DNA of 64,000 bases from Ichthyophis bannanicus (GCA_033557465.1 CM066051.1:105129026-105193025); one strand, 5' to 3'. Positions 1 to 9,620 are shown, numbered from the stretch's first letter. Numbers and translations are program-made. Notes: generated by a model not told the origin, from the letters alone.

Positions 1-214
1 ATTATTTATTTATTTATTTATTTAACAGTTCTTCTATACCGCTCTATTTTAGATCAGAGCGGTTTACAATTAACATCAACTATACAACACAAGGAAATTT
101 GAGTTGTATTTACAATAAACAGGGAGATCAACTTGGCAGTAACTGGGGGAACTATGTACATTGTATAACTATATACATTGTATTACACTGGTACCTGATT
201 TCAGGTAGAACATA
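1..214 (-). repeat. 3' tail of an L2-like LINE or LINE-tailed SINE, antisense
   Basis: Begins with a (TTTA)n run, the complement of a (TAAA)n LINE tail, followed by a short inverted pair (ACCGCTCTA ... AGAGCGGTTT). The same tail architecture recurs on both strands of this window next to clear LINE reverse transcriptase remains. The boundary with the DIRS element to the right is approximate. Confidence 0.6.
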
Positions 215-580
215 TCTACAGCAGGGAATCCCCCTGTCAGCGCACTGAAGAGGAGAGGGGCAGGAAGAAGTCTGCCAAGCGCAGGCATCGTTCCCCCTCA
301 GAGGCAAGGGATTCCCGTGGTGCTTCTTACACTAACAGCAGAGCCAGCTCTCACCGCAGTAAGAGGCACAGAAGCAGCAGATCTGAATCCACCTCTTCTG
401 CCATCCTGAATCTGCTATCCCGCCTGGTGGAACAGACCGCTCCACTGCGACCAGACCAGCAACGTAGGGCTATTAGTCCACAAAAGACACACTCAGCCCG
501 CTCCCCTCTGTACCCCAGACTCTCACCTAGAGCACGGACTCCCTCCCCTGACCAGAGCGCGATCTCCCTCTCCGGCACAG

Positions 581-1780
581 ATGGACTCCGGAGCGAGCGA
601 CGCCGAGAACCAGGAGACTTACTCTGAGGTGGAGGAATCAGGTCCAGGCTCTGACAACTTAAAAAACGCAACGGACGAGACAGACGAGCCTCCACCCACA
701 GTGCCTGAGGACCTCACCTACCCCAAATTCCTCAGGAAAGTGGTTTCTAAACTGGGTCTGACCACCGAACAAACAACAGATGAAAAAGATCCAGAGGTCA
801 TGAAGTACCTAAGCGGTCCTAAACCAGCCATGGCTCTTCCCCTCCACCGCAAATTGAAGGACAAACGGCTGACGCTCTGGCAGTCACCAGCATCTGGTCA
901 AGCCTTCTCCAGGCGCATGGACACCAAATACATTGTCCACTCGGGACCTGGGTTCACCAAAGCACAGTTACCCCACCAGTCCATCGTGGTGTCATCAGCT
1001 CTCAAGAGATCCAAGTCCACGCGTACCCAGACAAACCATCTGCCAGGTCGGGACCCCAAACGCCTGGACGACGTTGGGAGAAAAGTGTTTCAAGGGGCTA
1101 TGCTCAACGCCAAAATAGCAGCCCACCAATTTCAGCACGTCCTCTTCCAGGACGCCCTCCTGGCCGACCTTAAGAAGCATCTACAGGACCTTCCCAAGGA
1201 CTCACGGACAATGGCTTCAACCTATATGCAGGATTTAGCCGAATGCAGCAAGCAACTGATGTGCACGGCCTTCGATGCATTCGACACTGCCGTCCGAACA
1301 GCGGGCACGGCCATCTCGGCCCGCCGCTGGGCATGGCTCCGGGCCTCAGGACTCTCCGATAACACCCATGACCGAATCGCGGATGCTCCCTGCTCAGGTG
1401 ACTCCCTGTTCGGGGACAAGGTAGCCGACACTGTGAAAGACCTCAAAGAGGACTGCACCACCCTAAAGACTCTAGCAGCAGACGGCCTTGAACGCCCCTC
1501 TTGGAACCACAAAGGAGGCTATTTCAGAAAGCCTTTCGCCTCTTCAAAAACAATTCCATGGCTCCAATCGTCAGTGGCAGGCGCCAAAGTTCAAGCCAAG
1601 CTACCAGAAGGCGCCTTTTCAGCGACAGCAACCGCGACAGCGCAAGCAGAAGCAGTCCAACCCCTCCCACTCTGGGAAAGACCCCTCCTCCTTCTGACTA
1701 TACCCTGGTTGGGGGTCGCCTGTCGCTGTTCCTCTCAGCCTGGCAAGAGATCACCACGGACAAGTGGGTCCTGCAGATAG
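581..1780 (+). CDS. DIRS-I gag-like ORF1, probably frameshifted at its 5' end
   Basis: A 399-codon frame in the DIRS gag position. It opens with an acidic Ser/Glu-rich stretch, and the middle resembles the capsid-like part of the other copies (the 'GDSLFGDK' region near residue 275 corresponds to 'LLFGE' there). Upstream, roughly 241-627, another frame is open and encodes an Arg/Ser-rich segment (RSKRHRSSRSES). The two frames overlap near 580-627, so the original gag probably began upstream and a small indel now separates the parts. The last ~90 codons overlap ORF2 in a different frame and may not be ancestral coding sequence. No zinc knuckle is visible. Function as a nucleocapsid protein is inferred from position. 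Confidence 0.6.
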   Translation: MDSGASDAENQETYSEVEESGPGSDNLKNATDETDEPPPTVPEDLTYPKFLRKVVSKLGLTTEQTTDEKDPEVMKYLSGPKPAMALPLHRKLKDKRLTLWQSPASGQAFSRRMDTKYIVHSGPGFTKAQLPHQSIVVSSALKRSKSTRTQTNHLPGRDPKRLDDVGRKVFQGAMLNAKIAAHQFQHVLFQDALLADLKKHLQDLPKDSRTMASTYMQDLAECSKQLMCTAFDAFDTAVRTAGTAISARRWAWLRASGLSDNTHDRIADAPCSGDSLFGDKVADTVKDLKEDCTTLKTLAADGLERPSWNHKGGYFRKPFASSKTIPWLQSSVAGAKVQAKLPEGAFSATATATAQAEAVQPLPLWERPLLLLTIPWLGVACRCSSQPGKRSPRTSGSCR

Positions 1781-3579
1781 TCCAGTCGGGATACCGCTTG
1801 CCCTTCTCCTCCCCTCCACGTCAGCACAAGCGACCTACCAGCCAGCCTCCGCAGCACCTGGAACAGCCGCTGCAGGAACTTATACAGCAACTCCTCCAGG
1901 CCAGAGTGATAGAGCGAGTGCCCCCGGGAGAGGTCAACACTGGCTTCTACTCCCGGTACTTCCTTATCCCCAAGAAGAAAGGGGGCCTACGTCCGATCCT
2001 GGACCTCAGGAAACTGAACAACTTCATAATCAAAGAGAAATTCAGGATGTATTCGCTCAACTCCATCCTTCCCCTCATCAGAGCGGGGGACTGGCTGGCA
2101 ACGCTGGACCTCCAGGATGCCTACTCCCACATCCCGGTCCACGCTTCTCACAGGAAATTCCTCAGATTCACAGCACTGGGTTGCCATTACCAGTATCAAG
2201 TCCTGCCATTCGGCCTATCCCCAGCACCCAGAGTCTTCACAAAGTGTGTAGCGGTGGTCGCTGCACACCTCCGCAAACAAGGAGTCGCCATCTTTCCCTA
2301 TCTGGACGACTGGCTCCTGTCAGCGGATTCAGCTTCCGGACTACACAGGGCTGTACGCCTAATGACAGACCTGCTGATCAGAGTGGGATTCCTTCTCAAC
2401 AAGGAGAAGTCCAGGCTGGAACCGGTCCAGCGCACAGAGTTCATCGGAGCGATAATAGATACCAAAGTCTGCAAGGCTTTTCTGCCCCAACTACGGATCA
2501 ACACCATCATCCGCCTAGCCATGGAGATGTCGGCAGGGAAACGTACCTCGGCCCGCGCGATCCTCTGTCTGCTAGGCCACATGGCCGCAACAACTTCAGC
2601 CCTCCCGTTGGCGAGGCTGCATATGCGTACCCTGCAGTGGCACCTACGTACGCACTGGAAGCAATTATCCCAGCCACTCAACACTTGCATTCCGATATCT
2701 ACCCGTGTGGTCCAGGGCCTGCGCTGGTGGACACAGCCATCCAACCTCTCGGTGGGCAAGTGCCTTCACCCACGCATACACCAGCTCACCCTCACCACGG
2801 ATGCCTCCTCCTCGGGATGGGGGGCCCATCTACAGCACCTCAGCACGCAAGGAGCATGGACCTCAGCAGAACAAACCCTCCACATCAATCATCTCGAACT
2901 CAGGGCCATCAGGTATGCCCTACAGACGTTCATGCCCAGACTGAAAGGGAAAGCAGTCTTGGTACAGACGGACAACCAGGTCGCCATGTTCTATATAAAC
3001 AAGCAAGGGGGCACTCGCTCCCATTCGCTCTGCAAGGAAGCCCTCGACACATGGGCTCTGGCGCTGCACAACAATTGCACACTCCAGGCGACGTACCTCC
3101 CCGGGGATCAGAACGCCTTAGCGGACAGGCTCAGCAGGCAGCTTCAACCTCACGAATGGATGCTCCACACGGAAGTGACACGCACCCTCTTCCAGCGCTG
3201 GGGAAACCCCCAGATCGACCTCTTTGCAACCGAGGAGAACACAAGATGTCCCTTGTTCTGCTCCAAGCACCCGTCACAGCGGAGGGTAGCCTCGGATGCA
3301 TTTGCCATCCCCTGGAAAAGTTGGGAGCTGGCCTACGCCTTCCCTCCGACACCTCTCTTGACAAACACGATACAACGTATCATCGAGGAGAAAGTACAGG
3401 TGATTCTGGTCGCCCCGTATTGGCCAAGACAGATGTGGTTCTCCCTGCTGTCGCAGCTCGCTCAAGAGCCACCAATCAGACTACCCCTGAGACCAGACCT
3501 CTTAACCCAGAACGGGGGCCTAACCTGGCACCCCAATCTCCGGACGCTAGCTTTGACAGCCTGGAGGCTGAAAGGTTAA
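1501..3579 (+). CDS. DIRS-I reverse transcriptase / RNase H / methyltransferase (ORF2)
   Basis: A 692-codon open frame. The RT lies at about residues 150-320, with fingers motif 'LRPILDLRKLN', palm motif 'LATLDLQDAY' and catalytic 'YLDDWL' at 267-272. RNase H follows at about 428-545, with 'TTDASSSGWGAHL' carrying the first acidic residue, then 'LELRAI' and 'QTDNQVAMFYIN'. The C-terminal ~130 residues match the Dam-like N6-adenine methyltransferase domain found in DIRS elements ('DLFATEEN' near 573, 'YAFPPTPL', 'VAPYWPRQMW'). The enzyme would copy element RNA to DNA; the role of the methyltransferase domain in DIRS is unknown. It overlaps gag upstream and ORF3 downstream. No internal stops or missing catalytic residues are seen. 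Confidence 0.93.
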   Translation: MEPQRRLFQKAFRLFKNNSMAPIVSGRRQSSSQATRRRLFSDSNRDSASRSSPTPPTLGKTPPPSDYTLVGGRLSLFLSAWQEITTDKWVLQIVQSGYRLPFSSPPRQHKRPTSQPPQHLEQPLQELIQQLLQARVIERVPPGEVNTGFYSRYFLIPKKKGGLRPILDLRKLNNFIIKEKFRMYSLNSILPLIRAGDWLATLDLQDAYSHIPVHASHRKFLRFTALGCHYQYQVLPFGLSPAPRVFTKCVAVVAAHLRKQGVAIFPYLDDWLLSADSASGLHRAVRLMTDLLIRVGFLLNKEKSRLEPVQRTEFIGAIIDTKVCKAFLPQLRINTIIRLAMEMSAGKRTSARAILCLLGHMAATTSALPLARLHMRTLQWHLRTHWKQLSQPLNTCIPISTRVVQGLRWWTQPSNLSVGKCLHPRIHQLTLTTDASSSGWGAHLQHLSTQGAWTSAEQTLHINHLELRAIRYALQTFMPRLKGKAVLVQTDNQVAMFYINKQGGTRSHSLCKEALDTWALALHNNCTLQATYLPGDQNALADRLSRQLQPHEWMLHTEVTRTLFQRWGNPQIDLFATEENTRCPLFCSKHPSQRRVASDAFAIPWKSWELAYAFPPTPLLTNTIQRIIEEKVQVILVAPYWPRQMWFSLLSQLAQEPPIRLPLRPDLLTQNGGLTWHPNLRTLALTAWRLKG

Positions 3580-4649
3580 CCTTCAACGGCTCACACCTTC
3601 CTCCGGATGTGCAACAAATTGTCCTGGCTTCACGGAGACCATCTACCAGAAAGGCATATGGCCTCAAATGGAAACGCTTCACTATCTGGTGCAAGGACCA
3701 AGGATTTGAACCAGCCTCTTGCCCGATACCCACAATCCTACAGTATCTAGCCCTCCTCTGCAGATCGGGGTTACAACCACAATCCATCAAGGTACACCAA
3801 GCTGCCATTGCCTCGCTGCACGAGCGCACAGATGACACAACTTCAGGCTCTATCGCCACCCTTCCCATTGTTACCCATTTCATGAGAGGGCTCCGAAATC
3901 TAAAGCCCCCAGTACAGAAACCGGTACCCTCCTGGGACCTTAACATAGTTCTACAACAGCTTACACAAGAGCCATTCGAACCACTGGCCACTGCCGAAGG
4001 AAAGTATCTCGCCTGGAAGACCCTTTTCCTCGTTGCCATCACCTCTGCCAGAAGGGTTAGCGAGCTGCAGGCTCTTGTGGCACACCCGCCATACACGCAA
4101 CTCTATCACAACCGGGCGTCCCTGCGGACCCACCCCAAATTTGTGCCGAAGGTTGCCTCCGCCTTTCACATCAACCAGGCAGTAGAGCTGCCATCCTTCT
4201 TCCCAGCACCACATTCATCCCCCGAGGAGCAACGTCTTCATTCCCTAGATTGCGTGCGTGCTTTACGCACCTACATCGACAGGACATCTGCCACTCGTCG
4301 GGGGACACAGCTGTTCGTCTCTTTCGACCCGAACAAACCTGGGAGACCTGTTACCAAACGTACACTATCCCTCTGGATCTCAACCTGCGTGGCCTATTGT
4401 CTGCAAAAAGCTGGCACGCTCCCAGCAAACAAGGCCAGTGCACACCAGCTCCGCGCAATAGCCGCTTCCCTGGCCTGTGCTCAGGAGATTCCAGTGAGCG
4501 ATATCTGCAGAGCCGCCACCTGGTCCTCCCACCTCACATTCCAGAAACACTACTGCCTCGACATCCATTCCGAGACAGACGGCTCATTCAGCCGAGCGGT
4601 CCTATCCGCAGCCCTGGCACCAGAGAGGGCGAGCACTGCACGAGACTGA
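1764..4649 (+). CDS. DIRS-I tyrosine recombinase (ORF3)
   Basis: The recognisable recombinase occupies the last ~350 codons, from about 3590. It holds an N-terminal core-binding part ('RKAYGLKWKRFTIWCKDQG') and the catalytic R-H-R-Y set: Arg764 in 'SARRVSELQAL', His894-x2-Arg897 in 'AHQLRAI', and Tyr930 in 'KHYCLDI'. In DIRS elements this enzyme replaces the DDE integrase and inserts a circular DNA intermediate. The frame is open for 961 codons, so its first ~600 codons lie wholly inside ORF2 in the -1 register. The true start may be internal, for example the ATG at 3246. No disabling change is seen in the catalytic core. Confidence 0.88.
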   Translation: MGPADSPVGIPLALLLPSTSAQATYQPASAAPGTAAAGTYTATPPGQSDRASAPGRGQHWLLLPVLPYPQEERGPTSDPGPQETEQLHNQREIQDVFAQLHPSPHQSGGLAGNAGPPGCLLPHPGPRFSQEIPQIHSTGLPLPVSSPAIRPIPSTQSLHKVCSGGRCTPPQTRSRHLSLSGRLAPVSGFSFRTTQGCTPNDRPADQSGIPSQQGEVQAGTGPAHRVHRSDNRYQSLQGFSAPTTDQHHHPPSHGDVGRETYLGPRDPLSARPHGRNNFSPPVGEAAYAYPAVAPTYALEAIIPATQHLHSDIYPCGPGPALVDTAIQPLGGQVPSPTHTPAHPHHGCLLLGMGGPSTAPQHARSMDLSRTNPPHQSSRTQGHQVCPTDVHAQTERESSLGTDGQPGRHVLYKQARGHSLPFALQGSPRHMGSGAAQQLHTPGDVPPRGSERLSGQAQQAASTSRMDAPHGSDTHPLPALGKPPDRPLCNRGEHKMSLVLLQAPVTAEGSLGCICHPLEKLGAGLRLPSDTSLDKHDTTYHRGESTGDSGRPVLAKTDVVLPAVAARSRATNQTTPETRPLNPERGPNLAPQSPDASFDSLEAERLTFNGSHLPPDVQQIVLASRRPSTRKAYGLKWKRFTIWCKDQGFEPASCPIPTILQYLALLCRSGLQPQSIKVHQAAIASLHERTDDTTSGSIATLPIVTHFMRGLRNLKPPVQKPVPSWDLNIVLQQLTQEPFEPLATAEGKYLAWKTLFLVAITSARRVSELQALVAHPPYTQLYHNRASLRTHPKFVPKVASAFHINQAVELPSFFPAPHSSPEEQRLHSLDCVRALRTYIDRTSATRRGTQLFVSFDPNKPGRPVTKRTLSLWISTCVAYCLQKAGTLPANKASAHQLRAIAASLACAQEIPVSDICRAATWSSHLTFQKHYCLDIHSETDGSFSRAVLSAALAPERASTARD

Positions 4650-4859
4650 ACTCTGGGACACTTGTTCCCCTGTCACTGAACACTACTGCCCTGAATGGAG
4701 CACACTAGTTACTTATTTGTTATGCACTATTGTTCTTGCTCATTTGTTGTCTATGCACTACGGTTCTTGCACTATTGTTCGAAATTGCACAGATATGCCT
4801 TGTTATTGCACTGTTGTTGTTTGCACTGTTCATGATTGCACAATTAACCTGTTGTGCTC

Positions 4860-4865
4860 AATAAA
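4860..4865 (+). promoter_or_regulatory. AATAAA polyadenylation signal of DIRS-I
   Basis: A canonical AATAAA lies ~210 bp downstream of the recombinase stop and just before the internal complementary region, where the element's RNA would be expected to end. Confidence 0.6.
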
Positions 4866-4914
4866 TGTTTGCATCCCACTCATGCCTCCCTCATTCCCCT
4901 CAGCGTGTGCTTAG

Positions 4915-5035
4915 CTCGGGAGACACCAGGTGTGGCTGACACATCCTGCTTGTCCTAGGAGAAAACAGAGTTACTTACCTGTAACGGAGTTCTCCGTGGA
5001 CAGCAGGATAAGTCAGCCACACCATCCCACCCACC
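4915..5035. repeat. DIRS-I internal complementary region
   Basis: Holds the complement of the element's right end (5188-5262), including GTTACTTACCTGTAACGGAG, joined at about 4963/4964 to the complement of the missing left end. In the DIRS-1 replication model such a region templates end-to-end joining of the cDNA into a circle. Confidence 0.85.
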
Positions 5036-5187
5036 TCCCCTTCATGAGGGCGGCCTGCGCACCGCACCTAGCCGTAACGGCATAGCTAGTCACCAACTGG
5101 CCGGCTAGGGGCGGGCTGGGGAGGTGGGACCACCTCACACATGCTCAGAAGTCTCTGAGCTATAGAGCACTTCCGTCACGGCGCCGT

Positions 5188-5262
5188 CGGGGGATGACAC
5201 CAGGTGTGGCTGACTTATCCTGCTGTCCACAGAGAACTCCGTTACAGGTAAGTAACTCTGTT
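5188..5262 (+). repeat. DIRS-I right terminal repeat
   Basis: Complementary to part of the internal region: GTGTGGCTGACTTATCCTGC, then GTTACAGGTAAGTAACTCTG. The partner left repeat is not in the window. Confidence 0.8.
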
Positions 5263-5484
5263 TTTCTGTGCATTTCTGGTAACTGGTACCACAGTACTGG
5301 GGATACATATTCAAAAGCCTTACTGTTTTGTTTTTCTATAGTCGCTCCATGTAGAGAGCAGGTAGTTAGCTTGAGTTCGCCTTAACCTAGAATTAGGTGA
5401 AACTTTGATCAGTTGAGCAGGAGTTGATGGTGCTATTTTTCTTATGATTTTGAAAGAGGTCAGTATTAAATTTTATCCCCAAGG

Positions 5485-5880
5485 AAATAACAAAATGCAC
5501 CCAGGCAACAAAGAACGGAGCCTTTAAGATCTATGCTCCCAGCTGCTGGAATGTACTCCCAACTACTGTCCGAGCAATCACTGACCTTACGCAATTCAGA
5601 AAAGCTCTGAACCACCACCTGTTTCTCCTACACTACTCGCAGCCCAGTATTTCAACCACACCCCACTTTACACCCATCTAGCCAATTGTAAAGAACAGAA
5701 AACCCATGCGCATATTGTAGATAGCAGTAGATAGTTCCCCCAAGTTGATATCCAAGTTGAATTACCCCTTCAAAGTAAGTACATAACAGGCCCCTGTTTT
5801 TGTACAAAATGTTATATGTAAACCGCACTGATTTTAAAGAGCGCGGTATATAAAAGCAATAAATAAGTGAAAATAAATAA
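5485..5880 (+). mobile_element. L2-like LINE, 3'-end fragment
   Basis: Translates in pieces to the conserved C-terminus of L2-like LINEs ('LPTTVRAITDLTQFRKAL..HLFL') and ends with a stem-forming tail (AACCGC ... GCGGTATATAAAAG) followed by AATAAATAAG. It is 5'-truncated and non-coding. Confidence 0.75.
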
Positions 5881-6150
5881 AACATTTTATTCGGCTTTGG
5901 ATAGGCAGCCAGTGTAAGTCATGTAGTACTGGAGTAATGTGGTCATTACAACTTGAATTGTGTACAATTCGTGCAAACACGCACTGAGCCATTATCGGAT
6001 GCAGAGATATTTTAGGAAGACCATGGAGAAAACTATTACAATAGTCCAGGTGGGGGGTTATCACGACTTGCAGTAGGGGCTTTAAGTGTTGCAGAAGCCT
6101 TATTTTGTTGAGTATTTTTCTTGCTATGGTTTTAAAAACATGCATGGGTG
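5881..6150 (-). mobile_element. L2-like LINE RT C-terminal fragment, antisense
   Basis: The minus strand reads an L2-type segment (LDYCNSFLHGLP, ITPVLHDLHWLPIQSRIKC). It meets the plus-strand tail at 5880 without spacer and in the opposite orientation, so it is either a 5'-inverted insertion or a second copy. Confidence 0.75.
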
Positions 6151-6835
6151 CCCAGAGATGCCCAAGTGTGTTCTAATTCCTCAAACCTGGTGGAGAGCAG
6201 AAAACGGTTTCTCAGAACATCATTTCGATTTAATTGGATTGGCTTTGTTATTGCTGTTCCTATAAACTTGTAACATCTCCCGGGACTCTGAGGCTTGGCC
6301 TTCCCACCGCTCCCTGCTGGTTGCTGTTCCCTGGGACACTCCCAAGGGCGGACAAGAGATCAGACCCGACAGCAGAAGGAGGAACCGCAACAAGCGGGAT
6401 CTCTCGTGGCCTGCTGCGCCCTAAGCTACCACTAGTCCCTTATATAGCGCTACAAGGACGGTCATCCTCACCTGCCGAACCGCCTCTTGCCCTTTAGGCC
6501 GCGGCTGCCTCTTGTTCCTGTTCATAGCGTCTGGCGTCTCCCGTCACATCACGCACGGAAAACTTTTCCAAAGAGGAGCCCGTGAACACCGGCTTCCCGA
6601 TCTGCGTCAGAACTCACTTCCGGGTTCTTTGATTCGCTAAGCAACACGTCGCTGCGTTACAGTAACAGCTAGCGCGGTCGTAAAGAGAAAGCACACGCAG
6701 AAGTAGACGGGACGGTAGTGCTTTACGGCTCCTGCCAGGAATGGGACAGTGGGGACTATAAATCCCATCAGCCCTTGCGCATTCCCTCAGGACACTCATT
6801 CCCTTCCCAGTCCCCTCCCTCTTCCATCTGCGGCT
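6151..6835. other. GC-rich stretch with no recognised gene
   Basis: About 6290-6720 is rich in CpG and resembles a promoter or CpG island in composition. I found no convincing reading frame, splice pattern or RNA gene in it. Confidence 0.4.
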
Positions 6836-7140
6836 GCGCGCACGCCGGAACTGGACCGGACAGTCACAGAACTACCAATCCTGTCAACCTCGATGTGCTG
6901 CCTCGGAGACCCTCCTCCCGCATGTGGCTGGTGGGGAGTGCGCAGCTGCGCAGAGTTTGGGCGGGAAAGGACGGTAACGCGCACGCCGAAACTGAACGGA
7001 CAGAACTACCAATCCCGTCAACCCAGCTGTGCTGCCTCGGAGACCCTCCCGCACGTGGCCGGTGGGGAGTGCACAGCTGCGCAGACTTTGGGCGGGAAAA
7101 GGATAGTGGTGCGAAGGCGCGGAGGCGAAGGCGCGGAGTT
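6836..7140. repeat. GC-rich tandem repeat, two ~135-bp units
   Basis: GAGACCCTCC recurs at 6906 and 7040, each time followed by a TGGCYGGTGGGGAGTGC motif and a GCGGGAAA-type box. The same unit reappears in more copies at 7905-8480. The 3' flank (GAGCCTGTTTTCGAGTTAAG onward) is also shared by both loci. Confidence 0.85.
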
Positions 7141-7347
7141 TATTGAGCCTGTTTTCGAGTTAAGTACCGGAGACTGCCCGACCCCGGCCTGGAGAGGGGA
7201 TTCAGCGTGGTTAATGCTACATGTGACTTATTTCTTCATTGCTTTATATTAAATGCCATAGACAAGTTTTTACAGAGTTAAGACTTGAGGCTGTGGGACT
7301 GCCCCTCCCCCCCATCTCAAACTTTAACCTTAGATGTTAGCAATAAA

Positions 7348-7740
7348 TAGGGTTGTCAACTGGCTCCAGATGCATCCGACAGGTTTGATCCAGTCCTGGC
7401 TTTACCGCATTGCATGCAGGGATGCGTAGTTCTGATTTTCTCCATTGCACTCCATAAATAGGAGTTTTGAACCCAGTCCTCGGGGAGCCCTAGGCCAGTC
7501 AGGTTTTCAGGATTCCCAGAATGAATATGCATGAGAAAGATTTGCATGTTCTGCCTTCATTGTGCAAATCTATCTTATGCATATTCATTGTGGGATTCCT
7601 GAAAACCTGACTGGCCTAGGGTTCCCAGAGGACTGGGTTGAAAACCTATGAAGGAAAACTACAAGTCACTGCATGCAATTGGGTAAACCCAGGACTGGAT
7701 CAAGCCTGTCGGGTGCATCAGGAACCAGTTGGCAACCCTA
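7348..7740. mobile_element. Foldback hAT-type MITE with a nested foldback
   Basis: Ends TAGGGTTG...CAACCCTA with long imperfect inverted arms, bounded by a perfect 8-bp duplication GCAATAAA at 7340-7347 and 7741-7748. In its centre (about 7450-7650) sits a second foldback with arms containing AACCCAGTCCTC. There is no coding capacity. The 8-bp duplication fits the hAT superfamily; the exact family is not assigned. Confidence 0.82.
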
Positions 7741-7782
7741 GCAATAAAATTGCTGTTTGTATTAAGACTCTAGCTTTGCTAT

Positions 7783-7904
7783 TCTGAGTAGCCTTAATGG
7801 TTGAGCCTGTTTTGGGAACCAAGAGACCAGGGGTTCATTCCCACTACCAATCCTTGTGGTCTTGGGCAAGTCACTTAACCCTCCGTTGCCTCAGAAGAAA
7901 GGCC
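7783..7904 (+). repeat. tRNA-derived SINE, truncated
   Basis: Has a degenerate box A-like segment and a box B-like GGTTCATTCC, then TTGGGCAAGTCACTTAACCC, which resembles the MIR/CORE-SINE body. It runs directly into the tandem array at 7905 in mid-element (AAAGGCCTG), which indicates a duplication or deletion junction there. Confidence 0.75.
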
Positions 7905-8480
7905 TGCGCAGAGTTTGGGTGGGAAAGGGACGATGGCACGAAGGCCAGAACTGGACTGGACAGAACTACCAATCCCGTCGTGCTGCCTCAGAGACCCTCC
8001 TCCCGCACATGGCTGGTGGGGAGTGCGCAGCTGCGCAGAGCTTGGGTGGGAAAAGGACGATGGCACGAAGGCCAGAACTGGACTGGACAGAACTACCAAT
8101 CCCGTCAACCCCGGTGTGCTGCCTCGGAGACCCTCCTCCCGCACGTGGCTGGTGGGGGAGTGTGCAGCTGCGCAGAGCTTGGGCGGGAAAAGGACGATGG
8201 CACGAAGGCCAGAACTGGACTGGACAGAACTACCAATCCCGTCAACCCCGGTGTGCTGCCTCGGAGACCCTCCTCCTCTATGTGGCTGGTGGGGAGTGCG
8301 CAGCTGCGCAGAGCTTGGGCGGGAAAAGGACGGTGGCACGAAGGCCAGAACTGGACGGACAGAACTACCAATCCCGTCAACCCCGGTGTGCTGCCTCGGA
8401 GACCCTCCTCCCGCACGTGGCTAGTGGGGTGTGCGCAGCTGCATAGAGTTTGTGCGGGAAAAGGACGGTGGTGCGAAGGC
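7905..8480. repeat. GC-rich tandem array, about four ~136-bp units
   Basis: GAGACCCTCC occurs at 7991, 8127, 8264 and 8399. Each unit also holds a GTGCGCAGCTGCGCAGAG palindromic box and GGGCGGGAAAAGGACG. Long frames through it come from the repetition and look like no protein family. Downstream sequence to about 8700 duplicates 7141-7347. Confidence 0.88.
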
Positions 8481-8729
8481 ACGGAGTTTCTTGAGCCTGT
8501 TTTCGAGTTAAGTACCGGAGACTGCCTGACCCGTCCTCCCCTCCCACCTGACCTGGATTCAGCGTTGTTAATGCTACATGTGACATTATTTCTTCATTGC
8601 TTTATATTAAATGCCATAGACAAGTTTTCACAGCGTTGAGGCTGTGGGACTGCCCCTCTCCCACATCTCAAACTTTAACCTTAGATGTTAGCAATAAAAG
8701 TGCTGCTTGTATTAAGACTCTACGCTTTG

Positions 8730-8941
8730 CTATTCTGAGTAGCCTAATGGTTAGATTACTGGTTTGGGAACCAAGAGACCAGGGGTTGATTCGCACTAGC
8801 ACTCCTTGTGGTCTTGGGCAAGTCACTTAACCCTCCACGGTCTCCAAAGAAAGGCCTGACAATCTACTTCTGGTCACACTGCCAAGAAAACACGGGAGCT
8901 GTTAAGTCACCAGGAGTCAACACTGACTCGACAGACTTCAC
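8730..8941 (+). repeat. tRNA-derived SINE
   Basis: Starts with AGCCTAATGGTTAGATTAC (box A-like), then a GGTTGATTCG box B-like segment and TCTTGGGCAAGTCACTTAAC. It continues beyond the point where the copy at 7783 is cut (CAATCTACTTC...CCAAGAAAAC). It is too diverged to be a working tRNA gene. Confidence 0.75.
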
Positions 8942-9060
8942 ATTCCGTGCCAGACCAGTGGTGCATCAAGTCCAGTATCCTGTTTCCAGCAGTGACCAAT
9001 CCAGGTGACAAGTACCCGGCAGGGTCCCAAAGGTAGACAGATTCCATGCTGCTTATCCCA
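8942..9060 (-). mobile_element. CR1 LINE 3' fragment, antisense
   Basis: Contains the typical CR1 3' region in antisense (CATCAAGTCCAGTATCCTG, CAGCAGTGACCAATCCAGG), matching better-preserved copies at 42449 and 47729. Confidence 0.65.
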
Positions 9061-9234
9061 AGCGTAAGCAGTGGATTTCCCCCAGGGCCAGCATGACCAT
9101 TAGGTGAACTAGATGGTTGCCTAGGCACCAGTGCTTCTCTCTGGGATGTGTTGTAGCAGCATTTAAAAAGTCATTGCGGTCCCAGAGTTATCTTCTCTTC
9201 CTGTGCCGTGATGGCATTTGTGCTTCCGCCCGCC

Positions 9235-9620
9235 CCTTTCCGATTCCTCTTCCTAGGAGTGATTGTGTCTAATGATCTTCAGGTGGTTAAACAGGTAGAA
9301 AAAGTGATGACAAAAGCTAGAAGGATGCTTGGGTGCATAGGGAGAGGAATGGTCAGCAGAAAAAAAGAGGTGATAGTGCCTCTGTATAAGTCTCTGGTGA
9401 GAGCTCATTTAGAGTATTGTGTGCAATTCTGGACATCACACCTTCAAAAGGATATAAACAGGATGGAGTCAGTACAGAGGGTGGCTACCAAAATGATCAG
9501 TGGTCTTCATTGTAAGGCATATGGGGACAGACTTAAAGATCTCAATATGTACACTTTGGAAGAAAGATGGAAGAGGGGAAATATGATAGAGACATTTAAC
9601 CCCCTAACTGAGCAAAAGGC
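9235..9620 (+). mobile_element. CR1 LINE reverse transcriptase C-terminal fragment
   Basis: An open stretch encodes the CR1 RT thumb/C-terminal region: 'LGVIVSNDLQVVKQ', 'RMLGCIGRGM', '[19 protein letters not shown]', 'LEERWKRGNMIE'. It is truncated on both sides. A short continuation and a CR1-like 3' end appear at about 9956-10112, separated by unrelated sequence. Confidence 0.82.

Larger units (their letters stand above)
215..5262 (+). mobile_element. DIRS-I: DIRS-type retrotransposon, 5' truncated
   Basis: Carries the three DIRS frames in order: gag-like, RT/RNase H/methyltransferase, tyrosine recombinase. After these comes an internal complementary region around 4915-5035 and a right terminal repeat ending near 5262 (GTAAGTAACTCTGTT). 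In the internal region the complement of the right end abuts, at about 4963/4964, the complement of a left end that is absent from the window. The left inverted terminal repeat has therefore been lost or displaced, and the copy is probably immobile. There is no LTR pair and no obvious target duplication, as expected for DIRS. Its proteins are clearly diverged from DIRS-III and DIRS-IV, so it represents a separate lineage. Confidence 0.9.

Noticed and set aside
7797..8639. Repetitive 280-codon frame with repeated 'LVGSAQLRRAW' blocks
   Set aside because: Unit length near 136 bp and several frames are open together; a property of the tandem array rather than a repeat protein.
8730..8800. Possible tRNA gene
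   Set aside because: Box A- and B-like words are present but no cloverleaf with paired acceptor arms; it is the head of a SINE.
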